Notes: generated from the sequence alone by a model not told the origin. Shown: positions 18,317-28,087, counted from the stretch's first letter. The stretch is DNA of 64,000 nucleotides from Pleomorphochaeta sp. (GCA_028532815.1 JAQQAS010000037.1:62001-126000); one strand, 5' to 3'. Numbers and translations: made by a program.

Positions 18317-19621
18317 ATGAATTTAAAAAAATTATTATTTATTTCAAGCATTAGCTTTTTAACAATGGGTTTGCTTTTTGCAAATGGATCATCTGAAGAA
18401 TCTGACTCTAAAGATATGAATGAGGGACCTGTTACTATATCTTATTACACATGGGATGATGGTTGTCACCAAGCATTGATTGACGAGTTTAATAAGACCC
18501 ATACAGATATTCAAGTTGATGGTCATATTTTAGCTTCAGCTGATTATGAAACAAAATTAACTACATTACTTTCAGGTCGTGCAGATATTGATGCTTTTAT
18601 GGAAAAACGTCAATCTGATGTTTTTAGTCAATATGAAAATGGATATTTAGAACCTCTAGATAGTTACATTGAAGCAACAGGATCAAAAAATCAAGCTGTT
18701 GAAAACTTTAAATCAGCTGTAACTATAGATGATGGAATTTATCAACTTCCATGGAGGGGTGGAGCTTATTTCACATATTTTAATAAAAATGTTTTCGAAA
18801 AAGCTGGTATTCCAACTCCAGATACTTATGTAGAAAATGGCGAATGGACTTGGGAAAAATTTGAAGAAGTTTCTAAGGCAATCCATGCTGCCGATTCTTC
18901 ATTAATTGGTTCTTCTATTTATATGTGGGGTAGTCAGGCTTTCTTTAAAGCTGGTCAAGAAGGAGATAGTATTGTAACTGCAGATGGTAAAATTGATAAT
19001 ATTGAAAATGTGGTTGATATTCTTGAAATGAGAAAACGTCTAGAAGATGAAGGTGCTATGTGGAACTTAATTGATATGAAAGTTACAAAAACTCACTATT
19101 CTAAACAGTTCTATGATGGAAATCTAGGAATGTTATTAATTGGTGAGTGGTTCCCAGGCCAAATGGTTACAGGTGCTGCTGATGGCTTATATGATTTTGA
19201 TTTTGAAGATTGGGGAATTACTAGATTACCATGTGATAGAGAACCTTATTATACTGTAGGTTTACCAACTAGCAACTGTATTACAAGTTATTCTAAGAAG
19301 AAACAAGCAGCTTTTGAATTTATTAATTGGATGAGTGGTCCAGAAGGTTCTGCAATTGCAGCTAAATATGGTGTATTACCAGCAGCTTCTTCAGAAGCAG
19401 CAAAACAAGAAATTGCTAAAAATCTTCCTGATGAAAAATCAGTTGAATATTTCTTAGAAAATAGAAATAACAATACTGCTAACTTTAGCCCTTATGCTAC
19501 AAGAGTTGAAACAGAGTTTGCTAAATTACAAGAAGATTACTTATTAGGTAATTTAACTACTGATGAATTTAGAACTGAATTTATTGATTCTCTAGAAGAA
19601 ATTATAAGAACAACTTATTAA
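18317..19621 (+). CDS. CUT1 sugar-binding protein (SBP family 1)
   Basis: 434 residues from the ATG at 18317, chosen for AAGGAGG seven bases before it; the frame extends 17 codons further without a signal peptide. A Sec signal ends LLFANG. The body has the extracellular solute-binding family 1 pattern (GPVTISYYTWDDGCHQALIDEFNKTH, later AAFEFINWMSGPEGSAIAAKYGVLPA). It should bind an oligosaccharide, probably a glucuronide-containing one given the GH2 and GH88 enzymes in the operon. A hairpin follows it before the permeases. Confidence 0.93.
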   Translation: MNLKKLLFISSISFLTMGLLFANGSSEESDSKDMNEGPVTISYYTWDDGCHQALIDEFNKTHTDIQVDGHILASADYETKLTTLLSGRADIDAFMEKRQSDVFSQYENGYLEPLDSYIEATGSKNQAVENFKSAVTIDDGIYQLPWRGGAYFTYFNKNVFEKAGIPTPDTYVENGEWTWEKFEEVSKAIHAADSSLIGSSIYMWGSQAFFKAGQEGDSIVTADGKIDNIENVVDILEMRKRLEDEGAMWNLIDMKVTKTHYSKQFYDGNLGMLLIGEWFPGQMVTGAADGLYDFDFEDWGITRLPCDREPYYTVGLPTSNCITSYSKKKQAAFEFINWMSGPEGSAIAAKYGVLPAASSEAAKQEIAKNLPDEKSVEYFLENRNNNTANFSPYATRVETEFAKLQEDYLLGNLTTDEFRTEFIDSLEEIIRTTY

Positions 19622-19635
19622 TAATCAAATTTTGA

Positions 19636-19670
19636 AAAATTTGTCTCCTCCTTTGAGGAGGCAAAATTTT
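19636..19670 (+). terminator. Attenuating hairpin between binding protein and permeases
   Basis: AAAATTTGTCTCCTC (19636-19650) pairs with GAGGAGGCAAAATTTT (19655-19670), leaving a tiny loop. The 3' side is followed by AGGAGGAATAT, the permease ribosome-binding site, and not by a T-run, so partial termination or mRNA stabilisation of the binding-protein message is likely. Confidence 0.7.
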
Positions 19671-19681
19671 AGGAGGAATAT

Positions 19682-20581
19682 GTGAAGAGAAGTTATTCAC
19701 TAAAAAATACAGGGACTGTAATGTCTTTTCTGCTTCCAAGCTTTATTGGGTTTTCAATATTTGTTTTTGCTCCAATGATTATGGCGGTTGTTCTTTCATT
19801 TACTAACTATTCTGGAGGACCAAAATTTAGGTTTGTAGGATTTAAGAATTATGTTATGGCCTTTTCAAACCCAGATTTTTTATCATATCTTTTTGTAACA
19901 TTTAAATTTATGTTAATTAGTGTAATTTTTCAAATAGGTTTAGGATTATTCTTTGCTATTTTACTATCTAAACAGTTTAGAGGATGCTCAACTTTTAGAT
20001 CTATTTTTTATATACCTAATATTTTATCTTCTGTAGCAGTTGGTTTAGCTTTTATGTTTATTTTTGAACCATCTTCGGGATTAATAAATGAATTTTTAGC
20101 ATTTATTGGTCTTCCAACATCAAAGTGGTTAGCTAGTGAAAAATCAGCCTTAAATGTTATTATAACAATTGCAATTTGGCAAAATTTTGGATATTACATG
20201 GTGTTATTTATTGGTGGATTACAGAATATAAGCACAACCTTATATGAAGCTGCAGAAATGGATGGTGCAAATAAATTTAAACAATTTATACATGTAACAA
20301 TTCCAGGGTTATCCCCTATCTTATTTTATGGAATTACAATTGCAATTATAAGAGGTTTCCAAGTATTTGATTATATTTACATTATGACTGGAGGTCAGCA
20401 AGGTGGTGGCCCTGCAGGTTCTACAAATGTGTTAGCTTTTGATATTTATCTCAATGCATTTACATATTTTAGATTTGGTTATGCATCTGCTGAATCTGTT
20501 GTATTAATGTTGATAATTTTATTTGTTACTTATATTCAAAATAGAGGTCAAAAAAGGTGGGTTTCATATGATGTCGTATAA
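19682..20581 (+). CDS. CUT1 ABC permease, MalF/UgpA type
   Basis: 299 residues from a GTG at 19682 with AGGAGG five bases upstream. Six membrane segments and the EAA loop YEAAEMDGANKFKQFIHVTIPGL, which contacts the ATPase. It pairs with the next gene to form the channel. No ATPase gene is found in this operon, so a shared MsmX/UgpC-like ATPase from elsewhere is presumably used. Confidence 0.93.
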   Translation: MKRSYSLKNTGTVMSFLLPSFIGFSIFVFAPMIMAVVLSFTNYSGGPKFRFVGFKNYVMAFSNPDFLSYLFVTFKFMLISVIFQIGLGLFFAILLSKQFRGCSTFRSIFYIPNILSSVAVGLAFMFIFEPSSGLINEFLAFIGLPTSKWLASEKSALNVIITIAIWQNFGYYMVLFIGGLQNISTTLYEAAEMDGANKFKQFIHVTIPGLSPILFYGITIAIIRGFQVFDYIYIMTGGQQGGGPAGSTNVLAFDIYLNAFTYFRFGYASAESVVLMLIILFVTYIQNRGQKRWVSYDVV

Positions 20582-21398
20582 TTTAAAAAAAAGAAGAATG
20601 CATGTTATTAAATTAATATTTCTAAGCATTGTAGCAATAGTTGTTTTACTTCCTTTAATTATAGTTTTATCTTCATCTTTTAAAAATGAAAGTGAAATAT
20701 TTGATTTCCCTTTTCATTTAATTCCAAGAAAAACTATTTTGGGAAACTTTGAACAATTAATAGATACTTTTCCAATTTACATTTTTAACTCAGTTAAATT
20801 AACAGTTACAATTGTTTTAGTACAATTGGTTACTGCAGCAACAGGAGCCTATGCTTTTTCTAAGTTAACTTGGAAAGGTCGGGATTTTATTTTTGGTCTT
20901 TATTTAGCTTCAATGATGATACCAATGCAAGCTGTTATGATTCCACAATTTATAATTATTAGAAATATAAATTTATATGACTCACATGGAGCGCTTGTTC
21001 TTTTAGGTGCATTTACAGCTTTTGGTACTTTTTTAATTAGACAGTTTTTTATGTCTATACCAAATACTTATTCAGAAGCTGCAAGAATTGATGGTGCTAG
21101 AGAATGGACTATTTTTCTAAAGTTATTATTACCAATGTCAAAAGCAGTATTAGTAACACAAATAATATTCTCATTTAGATTCTTTTGGAATGATTTTTTT
21201 ACACCATTAATATATATAACCTCACCTGAACTAAAGACACTCCCATTAGGAATGACTGATTTTGTAAGAGAGCAATATGTATATTGGGGACCTCAAATGG
21301 CTGCTGCTTTAATATCAATTATACCAGTATTAATTATATTTTTATTTGGACAAAAATATTTTATTCAAGGAGTTTCTTCTTCGGGATTGAAAGGATAA
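20568..21398 (+). CDS. CUT1 ABC permease, MalG/UgpE type
   Basis: 276 residues from the ATG at 20568, overlapping the previous gene by 14 bases, with GGTGGG upstream; a 45-base in-frame extension is inside the previous gene. Six membrane segments and EAA motif SEAARIDGAREWTIFLKLLLP. Typical C-terminal ending with a short positively charged tail (SSSGLKG). It forms a heterodimer with the upstream permease. Confidence 0.93.
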   Translation: MMSYNLKKRRMHVIKLIFLSIVAIVVLLPLIIVLSSSFKNESEIFDFPFHLIPRKTILGNFEQLIDTFPIYIFNSVKLTVTIVLVQLVTAATGAYAFSKLTWKGRDFIFGLYLASMMIPMQAVMIPQFIIIRNINLYDSHGALVLLGAFTAFGTFLIRQFFMSIPNTYSEAARIDGAREWTIFLKLLLPMSKAVLVTQIIFSFRFFWNDFFTPLIYITSPELKTLPLGMTDFVREQYVYWGPQMAAALISIIPVLIIFLFGQKYFIQGVSSSGLKG

Positions 21399-21413
21399 AA
21401 AAAGGAAAAGAAA

Positions 21414-23183
21414 ATGAGCAAAATTGAAAATTTTAATAAGGATATTCACACATTAAATTATAAAGAAAAATATGAAAATGTTAGAGTAACTTCTAATGAT
21501 TTAATTAAAATTGAATCAAGAGAAGTTGAATCTTTAAATGGGCTATTTCACTTCAGTGTAGATCCATATGAAACATGTTTAAGAGCTTCTTGGTATCAAG
21601 AGAAAAAAATAGCTGATAATGGCTTAAAATTACCAATTGATAGTGACTTTGAATATTGGGATGAAATTAATGTTCCATCTTGTTGGAATACAGAGATTAA
21701 AGATTTATATTTATATGAAAATATGGGGTTGTATTTTAAACAATTTGACTATTTAAAAAAAGGAAAAGAGAGAGTTTTCCTACATTTTGAAGCTGTAATG
21801 TACAGAGCTTATGTATTTTTAAATGGAGAGCCTGTAGCTATGCATGATGGGGGTTCTACTCCATTTTCTATAGAGATTACTAATTATATTAAAGAAAATA
21901 ATAGATTGATTATAGCTTGTGATGCTTCTAGAAGCGATGATAGAGTCCCTATGAGTAATACCGATTGGTTTAACTACGGTGGAATATATAGAGACATAAT
22001 GTTAGTTAGAACTCCAAAGACGTTTATAAAAGATTGGTCTTCTTATCTAGTTAATGATACTAACTTCAGTAAAATTGCTTTTAATTTGTCATTAGATAAA
22101 GAAGTTGATGGTTTTTGTACTTTTGAAATAAAAGAATTAGGAATAAAAAAAGAAATTAAAATTGTTAATGGGAAGGCTAGTGATATATTAGAAGCAAAGC
22201 CTATTCTTTGGGACACAGATAATCCTAAATTATATGATGTTTCGGTAACTTATAAGAGTGATACTTTATTTGAAAAAATAGGTTTTAGAGAAATTAAAGT
22301 TGATGGTCTAGATGTAAAACTAAATGGGAAGTCAATTTATCTTAAAGGTGTGAGTGTACATGAAGATCATATAGATTTAGGTAAAACAACAAATGAAGAA
22401 ATAATTAGAAATACTATTAAAGATTTAAAGCAAATGAATGGTAATTTCTTACGTTTAGCCCATTACCCCCATACACGTTTATTTTCTAAATTAGCTGATG
22501 AATTGGGTGTTTTATTGTGGGAAGAAATTCCAGTATATTGGGCAATTAATTTTGATAGTAAAATGACATATCTAGATGCTGAAAATCAACTCTCTGAATT
22601 AATATTAAGAGATAGAAATAGAGCAAGTGTTATAATCTGGTCAGTGGGAAATGAAAATCCTGACACAGATTCAAGATTAGAGTTTATGTCTAAATTGGTT
22701 GATAAAGCTAAATCTTTAGATCCTTCTAGATTGGTTAGTGCAGCTTGTTTAGTAAATACAACAAAACTAAAACTTGAAGATAGATTAATGGATAAATTAG
22801 ATATTATTGGCAATAATGAATACTACGGATGGTATGAGCCTAGATTTGAAGATTTATTAACTATCTTTGAGAATACTGAGCTTGATAAGCCTGTAATAAT
22901 AACAGAATTTGGTGCAGGGGCAAAAGCTAATAATCATTCTACTAAAGATACAATGTGGAGTGAAGAGTATCAACAAGATATATATAAAAAACAATTTCAA
23001 ACTATTTCTAAGAGTAAGTATATCAAAGGTACAACTCCATGGATATTCTATGATTTTAGAGCTGTAAGAAGATTGAATCGCTACCAAAAAGGATTCAATA
23101 GAAAAGGGTTAATTGATAGTGATAGAAAAACAAAGAAACTCGCTTTTTATGTTACACAAGAACATTATTCAAAAATAAAGTAG
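21414..23183 (+). CDS. GH2 beta-glucuronidase
   Basis: 589 residues, close to E. coli UidA (603). Domain order is GH2: N-terminal sugar-binding jelly roll, an immunoglobulin-like middle and a TIM barrel. The acid/base is Glu414 in WSVGNENP and the nucleophile Glu498 in ITEFGAG. The uronic-acid signature N-x-K-G of beta-glucuronidases is present as Asn562-Arg-Lys564-Gly near the C-terminus, which favours glucuronidase over galactosidase. No signal peptide, so it acts on imported glycosides. A strong AAAGGAAAAG site precedes the ATG, and it is the third gene after the binding protein. Confidence 0.88.
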   Translation: MSKIENFNKDIHTLNYKEKYENVRVTSNDLIKIESREVESLNGLFHFSVDPYETCLRASWYQEKKIADNGLKLPIDSDFEYWDEINVPSCWNTEIKDLYLYENMGLYFKQFDYLKKGKERVFLHFEAVMYRAYVFLNGEPVAMHDGGSTPFSIEITNYIKENNRLIIACDASRSDDRVPMSNTDWFNYGGIYRDIMLVRTPKTFIKDWSSYLVNDTNFSKIAFNLSLDKEVDGFCTFEIKELGIKKEIKIVNGKASDILEAKPILWDTDNPKLYDVSVTYKSDTLFEKIGFREIKVDGLDVKLNGKSIYLKGVSVHEDHIDLGKTTNEEIIRNTIKDLKQMNGNFLRLAHYPHTRLFSKLADELGVLLWEEIPVYWAINFDSKMTYLDAENQLSELILRDRNRASVIIWSVGNENPDTDSRLEFMSKLVDKAKSLDPSRLVSAACLVNTTKLKLEDRLMDKLDIIGNNEYYGWYEPRFEDLLTIFENTELDKPVIITEFGAGAKANNHSTKDTMWSEEYQQDIYKKQFQTISKSKYIKGTTPWIFYDFRAVRRLNRYQKGFNRKGLIDSDRKTKKLAFYVTQEHYSKIK

Positions 23184-23188
23184 GTATT

Positions 23189-24361
23189 ATGGAAGAATTA
23201 ATATATAAAAGTAACTTTGAGAAAGGTATCACTTTTGAAAAAGAAGAATTCGAAAAAGCTTTTGAATTTTCATTAAAGAAAATTGATGAATCTCTTGAGT
23301 TTTTTAAAGATGGATATCCATCTCCAGCTAGTATTAATAATGTATACCCTAAAATAGGGAATATTGAGTGGACAAGTAGTTTTTACAACGGCATGTTATG
23401 GTTGGCTTATTTATATACAAAAGAAGAGAAATATAAATATTACTCTCATTTAAAGTTAGAAGATTATGAAGAAAGATTATTAAAAAATATCAATACAAAT
23501 ACTCATGATTTAGGGTTCTTATATATACTATCTTGTAAGGCTGATTATTTAATTACAAAAGATAAAAAAGCTAAAGAAGTTGCACTTTTAGCAGCAAAAT
23601 TATTAATGGTTAGGTATAACGAAGTTGCTAAAATAATACAAGCTTGGGGGGATCTTGATGATGAAAATGAGAAAGGTAGAATAATTATAGATTGTTTAAT
23701 GAATGTACCACTACTTTTTTGGGCAAGTGAAGAGACAAGTGATTATTCTTTTAGAGAAGCTGCAATAAATCATGTTAATCAAACTAGAAAGTACATAATT
23801 AGAGATGATGATACAACTTTTCATACTTATTATTTTGATACTGTAACAGGAAAGGCCAAATACGGCGTTACTAATCAAGGGTTTAGTGATCAATCATGCT
23901 GGGCTAGAGGCCAAGCATGGGGTATATATGGTTTATCATTGGCTTATAAATATACTAAAGATAAGAATTTCTTAGTTGATGCAAAGAGATTATCAAATCA
24001 TTTTCTAAATAATTTACCTTCTGATTATATTGCTTATTGGGATCTAGTCTTTACAGATGGGGATGAAGAGAGAGATAGTTCATCAAGTGCTATTGCTGCA
24101 ACAGGTTTATTAGAGTTAATACAATATTTAGATGAGGATGATGAATATAGAGAAATTTATCGAAATGCTGCAATAATGATGACCAAATCTTTAATTGATA
24201 ATTATACTTCAGTTTCTGATAAGAAGAGTAATGGAATATTACTTCATGCAGTTTATGGTAAGCCTCATAATAATGGTGTTGATGAATGCAACATTTGGGG
24301 AGATTATTTCTTTATGGAAACTCTTTATAAACTATTAGTGGAAGACCCAAATTTCTGGTAA
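23189..24361 (+). CDS. GH88 unsaturated glucuronyl hydrolase
   Basis: 390 residues with the alpha/alpha-barrel pattern of UGL. Asp107 (THDLGF) and Asp168 (IIDCLMNVPLLFWA) are 61 residues apart, as are the catalytic Asp88 and Asp149 of the Bacillus enzyme; DQSCWARGQAWGIYGL (234-249) is the family hallmark. UGL hydrates the 4,5-double bond left by polysaccharide lyases on chondroitin, hyaluronan, heparin or similar chains, releasing 5-keto-uronate. It is cytoplasmic (no signal peptide), five bases after the GH2 gene, and indicates that the operon handles lyase-derived unsaturated disaccharides. Confidence 0.9.
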   Translation: MEELIYKSNFEKGITFEKEEFEKAFEFSLKKIDESLEFFKDGYPSPASINNVYPKIGNIEWTSSFYNGMLWLAYLYTKEEKYKYYSHLKLEDYEERLLKNINTNTHDLGFLYILSCKADYLITKDKKAKEVALLAAKLLMVRYNEVAKIIQAWGDLDDENEKGRIIIDCLMNVPLLFWASEETSDYSFREAAINHVNQTRKYIIRDDDTTFHTYYFDTVTGKAKYGVTNQGFSDQSCWARGQAWGIYGLSLAYKYTKDKNFLVDAKRLSNHFLNNLPSDYIAYWDLVFTDGDEERDSSSSAIAATGLLELIQYLDEDDEYREIYRNAAIMMTKSLIDNYTSVSDKKSNGILLHAVYGKPHNNGVDECNIWGDYFFMETLYKLLVEDPNFW

Positions 24362-24401
24362 ACAAGCTAAAAAATTTATATCAATGCTAAATTAAAAATA
24401 A

Positions 24402-24431
24402 TAAACCATAGGTGAAATCCCCTATGGTTTA
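24402..24431. terminator. Shared bidirectional terminator between convergent genes
   Basis: TAAACCATAGG (24402-24412) pairs with CCTATGGTTTA (24421-24431). It separates the GH88 gene from the convergent DUF2264 gene; AT-rich tails lie on both sides. Confidence 0.75.
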
Positions 24432-24439
24432 CTTATGAT

Positions 24440-26266
24440 TTATAATTGATATACTTTATCATCAACCTTAAGTGTTTTTGTTTGATTATCAAATTTTATA
24501 TCAACCTGATTAACTTTTAAGTCACTTTTATAAGCTGATACTAAAGAAATGAAGGTTGTTTTTTCGCCTTTATTTATTTTGCCAGTTAAGATAGGTATTA
24601 TCGTTGTTGGAAAATTACAATTTAAATTAGGATTTGCATGGACTTTTTCACTCACTCTATTGCCTAAAAAGTCATTAATTAGTGTAGTATCACCATTGCA
24701 AGATATTTTTATCTTGTTTTCACTTTGTTCAATTATAATAGGGCTTTCTTTAACCATTGGTTTGTGTAAAGCAATAGCAAAGCCACCTTCTTTAGTATAT
24801 ACATCTTTATCACTTTCTATTAAATGTACCCTAATATGTGCATTATTTATGGGGATTATATACGTAATTACATCAACACCATTAATTACAGACCATTTTG
24901 ATTTAAGTATTTCTCTAGAACTTTCTAATACTTTAACTTCTCTTCTTGGATACCACATTTGATTATCTAGTGAAAAATATAACATATTATCACACCCACA
25001 TTTTTCAAAATCATAATAGGATGAAGCTACAGAAAAACCATAATTAGTACTGTATGCGAATTTAGAGTACTTTTCTGCAATATGAGTTAGATGGAATTTT
25101 GGATATTGCCCACCATTTAACATAACTACATTATTGTCATCATTTCTTTGTATTAGCATTTTAGGAACATTTAATAATTCTAGTTTATTTAATGAGGTCA
25201 GTTTTTCCTCTTTTGCTTTCCAAAATGGGTGATTATTATCTAATGCTAAAATAAGATATGTTTTTAAACTCCAATAAGGAGATCCTGGAGCATTATATTC
25301 TTCTGCAAATATCAATGATGGATGTACATATCCAATTGTTAAAAATCCATCTCTATCAAAAATTGGTTTATTAAACCACCATCTTAAATTTCTGAGAATG
25401 ATACCTTTCATTACTCCATAGGGTAAAACTTCAAGAGATGCAAAAGCACAGGCGCTGTAGAAAGAGGTGACCCCAAATCTATAGGTAAGAGACCTGCCAT
25501 AAGGAATTATACTACCATCTTCATTTACTAAGTTTATATGTTGTTTTGCAAATTTATAAACTCTTTCTTTAAATCTCAAACATCTTTGTACATCTGTATC
25601 TTTTTTTAAATAGTAGTATATTATTGAATAGAATTGCATCGCCCAAGGATTGTAGTTATCAAAAGGATCTTTATCTTTATACCATCCATCATCAACATAC
25701 ATATCTTCAAGTTCTACCAAATCTCTTTCCATAAGTTCTTGATTGAATTCTTTACTATTTAATTTTTCAAGGGCTAAATTTACTAATACTCTAAAATATA
25801 ACCAATTGTTATGTGATATCTCATGTTTATTTATTTCGCTAAGCCAAGATAGTAAATTATTTTTCTCTCTGCTTGTAAGAGGCTCCCAATAAAACTGTGG
25901 TGTTAAAATTAGAGCTAAAGCCATTGCAGCCATTTCTACCATTCTTTGATCAACGTCTTTAACATCACCCCAGTAATTTTCATTACTATTGTCTACTCCA
26001 ATTTTAAACCCATTGAAATGTTCGTTTTGACCATCCCAATTGTAGCCACCAGCCCTTAGTGGAGCTAACCCCCATAAAAGTCTTGACCAACCTTCAAATA
26101 GTGTTACTCTTGATGAATAATGTGCACTAGTATTTCCAACAAATAAGCCTGCGCCATCTAATGATAAAGCATTTTTGCAAGGATTTAATATTTCAATTAA
26201 TGAATTTGCAACATCATTTCTAGTTAGAAGTGGATTTTTTGTTATAGGTAAATTATAAGTTCTCAT
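24440..26266 (-). CDS. DUF2264 protein, likely carbohydrate-active
   Basis: 608 residues without a signal peptide. The N-terminal two thirds matches the DUF2264 pattern (FEGWSRLLWGLAPL, NYWGDVKDVDQRMVEMAAMALAL, FDNYNPWAMQFYS, YGRSLTYRFG), an all-helical barrel, followed by a beta-rich C-terminal part. I recall DUF2264 proteins being placed among glycoside hydrolases active on glucuronides (possibly CAZy GH154), which I could not check. Its position opposite a beta-glucuronidase and an unsaturated glucuronyl hydrolase supports a role in uronate glycan breakdown. It may be controlled separately because it is on the other strand. Confidence 0.72.
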   Translation of the reverse strand: MRTYNLPITKNPLLTRNDVANSLIEILNPCKNALSLDGAGLFVGNTSAHYSSRVTLFEGWSRLLWGLAPLRAGGYNWDGQNEHFNGFKIGVDNSNENYWGDVKDVDQRMVEMAAMALALILTPQFYWEPLTSREKNNLLSWLSEINKHEISHNNWLYFRVLVNLALEKLNSKEFNQELMERDLVELEDMYVDDGWYKDKDPFDNYNPWAMQFYSIIYYYLKKDTDVQRCLRFKERVYKFAKQHINLVNEDGSIIPYGRSLTYRFGVTSFYSACAFASLEVLPYGVMKGIILRNLRWWFNKPIFDRDGFLTIGYVHPSLIFAEEYNAPGSPYWSLKTYLILALDNNHPFWKAKEEKLTSLNKLELLNVPKMLIQRNDDNNVVMLNGGQYPKFHLTHIAEKYSKFAYSTNYGFSVASSYYDFEKCGCDNMLYFSLDNQMWYPRREVKVLESSREILKSKWSVINGVDVITYIIPINNAHIRVHLIESDKDVYTKEGGFAIALHKPMVKESPIIIEQSENKIKISCNGDTTLINDFLGNRVSEKVHANPNLNCNFPTTIIPILTGKINKGEKTTFISLVSAYKSDLKVNQVDIKFDNQTKTLKVDDKVYQL

Positions 26267-26399
26267 TTTAACCTTCTTTGTCTTTATTTAATAAATAAAG
26301 TGTACAAGATGTGGTTAATATTGCAATTTTGAAAACTAAATAATATTTAAAATAAGAAGAAATATTTGTTTTTAAAACAAGAATTGAAGAAATAAAATA

Positions 26400-26473
26400 T
26401 GCCCCGTAGACGATTCGAACGTCCGACCCCTTCCTTAGGAGGGAAGTGCTCTATCCAGCTGAGCTAACAGGGC
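26400..26473 (-). tRNA. tRNA-Arg (anticodon CCU)
   Basis: Minus-strand cloverleaf: acceptor GCCCTGT pairing with ACGGGGC (one G-U), D arm with AGCTCAGCTGGATAGAGC, anticodon stem CTTCC/GGAAG around loop CTCCTAA (anticodon CCT) and a TTCGAAT T-loop. The discriminator is A and no CCA is encoded. It reads AGG codons, which fits the AGA/AGG-heavy Arg usage of the neighbouring genes. Confidence 0.95.
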
Positions 26474-27083
26474 GGTTAATCACTTACACGCAATCCCCTT
26501 AAATTGATGTAAATTATTGTTTACACATCAAAATAACATAAGCATAAATTAGTGTCAATTAATATATATGAAAGAAATAATGTAGAAATATTATTATTTT
26601 GTTTTATTATTTTTATTGTTACTTTAGTTACAAACTCTCAATAATCTTATTTTTGTCTGTAGATTAATGAAAAGGAAATTACAATTTAGATAAAATAAAA
26701 ATGTACTTATATGTTATTCTTGTTAAGTTCACTCAATCTTCGTAATTAATGTGGATTTCTGTTTAAGAATATTTTGTTCTTTCTATATTTAGCGACAAAT
26801 TTTTAGTTCTATATAATTTTGGCTATTTCTAGTTTTACTCATATTTTTTAATTTTTGTGTATTTTTGGGGTATATAACTATAAACAACAAGTTATAGTGT
26901 TGTTACTTTTTTTGAATTTTTTCCCTCTTTTTTTTAATTTTAATGTGGTTTTATAACTTATATGTTTTTATCTGTAGTTGTGTGTATTTATATGTGTACT
27001 AATGTGTCATTTGTGTGAGCTTTGTTAAAAACCGTGAAGTCTATGATAGGATAAATTAAAAATTTTCTTTTTAGGAGAGAGAA
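26474..27083. other. Long AT-rich non-coding region upstream of the outer-membrane protein gene
   Basis: About 610 bases with no gene-like frame. It contains a terminator-like hairpin pair (26877-26912) and, near its right end, TATGAT with CTTTGT 16 bases upstream, a weak candidate promoter for the outer-membrane protein. GGAGAG precedes the next ATG. Confidence 0.5.
26877..26912 (+). ncRNA. Two mutually exclusive hairpins with a T-run (possible sRNA end or attenuator)
   Basis: ACTATAA (26877-26883) can pair with TTATAGT (26892-26898), or AACAACA (26883-26889) with TGTTGTT (26898-26904). The second hairpin is followed by ACTTTTTTT, so it resembles a terminator and the first an antiterminator. 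Either an sRNA ends here or the outer-membrane protein leader is attenuated. No start site or conserved RNA family was recognised. Confidence 0.35.
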
Positions 27084-28046
27084 ATGACAAACTTTAATTT
27101 AAAAAAAATGTCAACTTTAGTAGGTGTTTCTGTATTTGCTTTATTCGCTTTAAGTGCAGATCCTCAAATTAGTGGTAGTTCATATACTATCTATTCAAAT
27201 GCAGTATCTGAATCTAGTGGAACTTATAGCAGTGATGATTCTATCTCAACTTTAACAACTGTTGTTTTGGAAGATTCTACTGACAATACTGATTTCACTT
27301 TAGATGTTGATTTTGCAATTGATGAAGATGGTAATGTTGATTTATCAGCTGATCAAGCTTCTGTTTCTTACACTAGTGATATGTTCAGCGTACAAGCTGG
27401 TTGGTCTGAAATGTCTATGGGTTATGAAAACTGGTATAATGCTGGTGATGTTTTAGATGATACACCAACTTGGAATGCTTCTGCTAGTTTCACTGTATTA
27501 TCAGATGATGCAGCTACTTTAGCATTAACTCCATTTATTAAATTACCTACTGATACCTATGCTGCTGGCTATGGTGCTGCTGTAAATTATGATTTAACTG
27601 CTGAAGAAGGTTTAACTGGTGTTGAAGCTGTTGCTTATGTTAGTGAAGGCGATGCACAACTTGCTGCAACAATCACAGGTAGCTTAGGTCTTGATTTTGC
27701 TGTTGATGGTAAAGTTCAATTATCTGATGCTTCAGATTTCGAATTAGGTGCTGTTCTTTCAAAAACTATTGATGCAACTTCAGCTTACTTAGATTTATAT
27801 TATACTAACTCTGATTCAACTTTAGCTGTTGTTCCTCAAGTTTATTATGATATTGACGATACAACTTCAATTGTTGCTTACTACGAAGGTGATTATGATT
27901 TTGATGCTTCAGAATTATCTAACTGGGCAAGACTTGGTGTTCAAAAATACTTAAGTGATGACTTCTATGTATATCCTTACTTAGAATCAGAATTAAGTAG
28001 TTCTCAAGTAGTAGAATTAAATGTTAAAGTTTACAAATCATTCTAA
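27084..28046 (+). CDS. Porin-like outer-membrane beta-barrel protein
   Basis: 320 residues with a signal peptide (about 1-24, ending ALSADP), an acidic, Ser/Thr/Asp-rich body of short alternating strands and a C-terminal ELNVKVYKSF whose final Phe is the recognition signal for outer-membrane assembly by BamA. Codon choice looks like that of an abundant protein. No specific family was recognised; it resembles spirochaetal major outer-membrane barrels. It is a single-gene unit with a strong ribosome-binding site and a terminator-like hairpin downstream. Confidence 0.72.
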   Translation: MTNFNLKKMSTLVGVSVFALFALSADPQISGSSYTIYSNAVSESSGTYSSDDSISTLTTVVLEDSTDNTDFTLDVDFAIDEDGNVDLSADQASVSYTSDMFSVQAGWSEMSMGYENWYNAGDVLDDTPTWNASASFTVLSDDAATLALTPFIKLPTDTYAAGYGAAVNYDLTAEEGLTGVEAVAYVSEGDAQLAATITGSLGLDFAVDGKVQLSDASDFELGAVLSKTIDATSAYLDLYYTNSDSTLAVVPQVYYDIDDTTSIVAYYEGDYDFDASELSNWARLGVQKYLSDDFYVYPYLESELSSSQVVELNVKVYKSF

Positions 28047-28087
28047 ATTAATTGTTTAATTAAATATATTAATAAGATAAGATTTTA

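Noticed and set aside
24549-24962. 137-residue frame on the plus strand inside the DUF2264 gene
   Set aside because: Antisense shadow of a well supported gene, with no start signal and no recognisable domain.
26883-26904. Pseudoknot formed by both stems at once
   Set aside because: The stems share boundary bases with no linker to cross the grooves, so they should be alternatives, not simultaneous.
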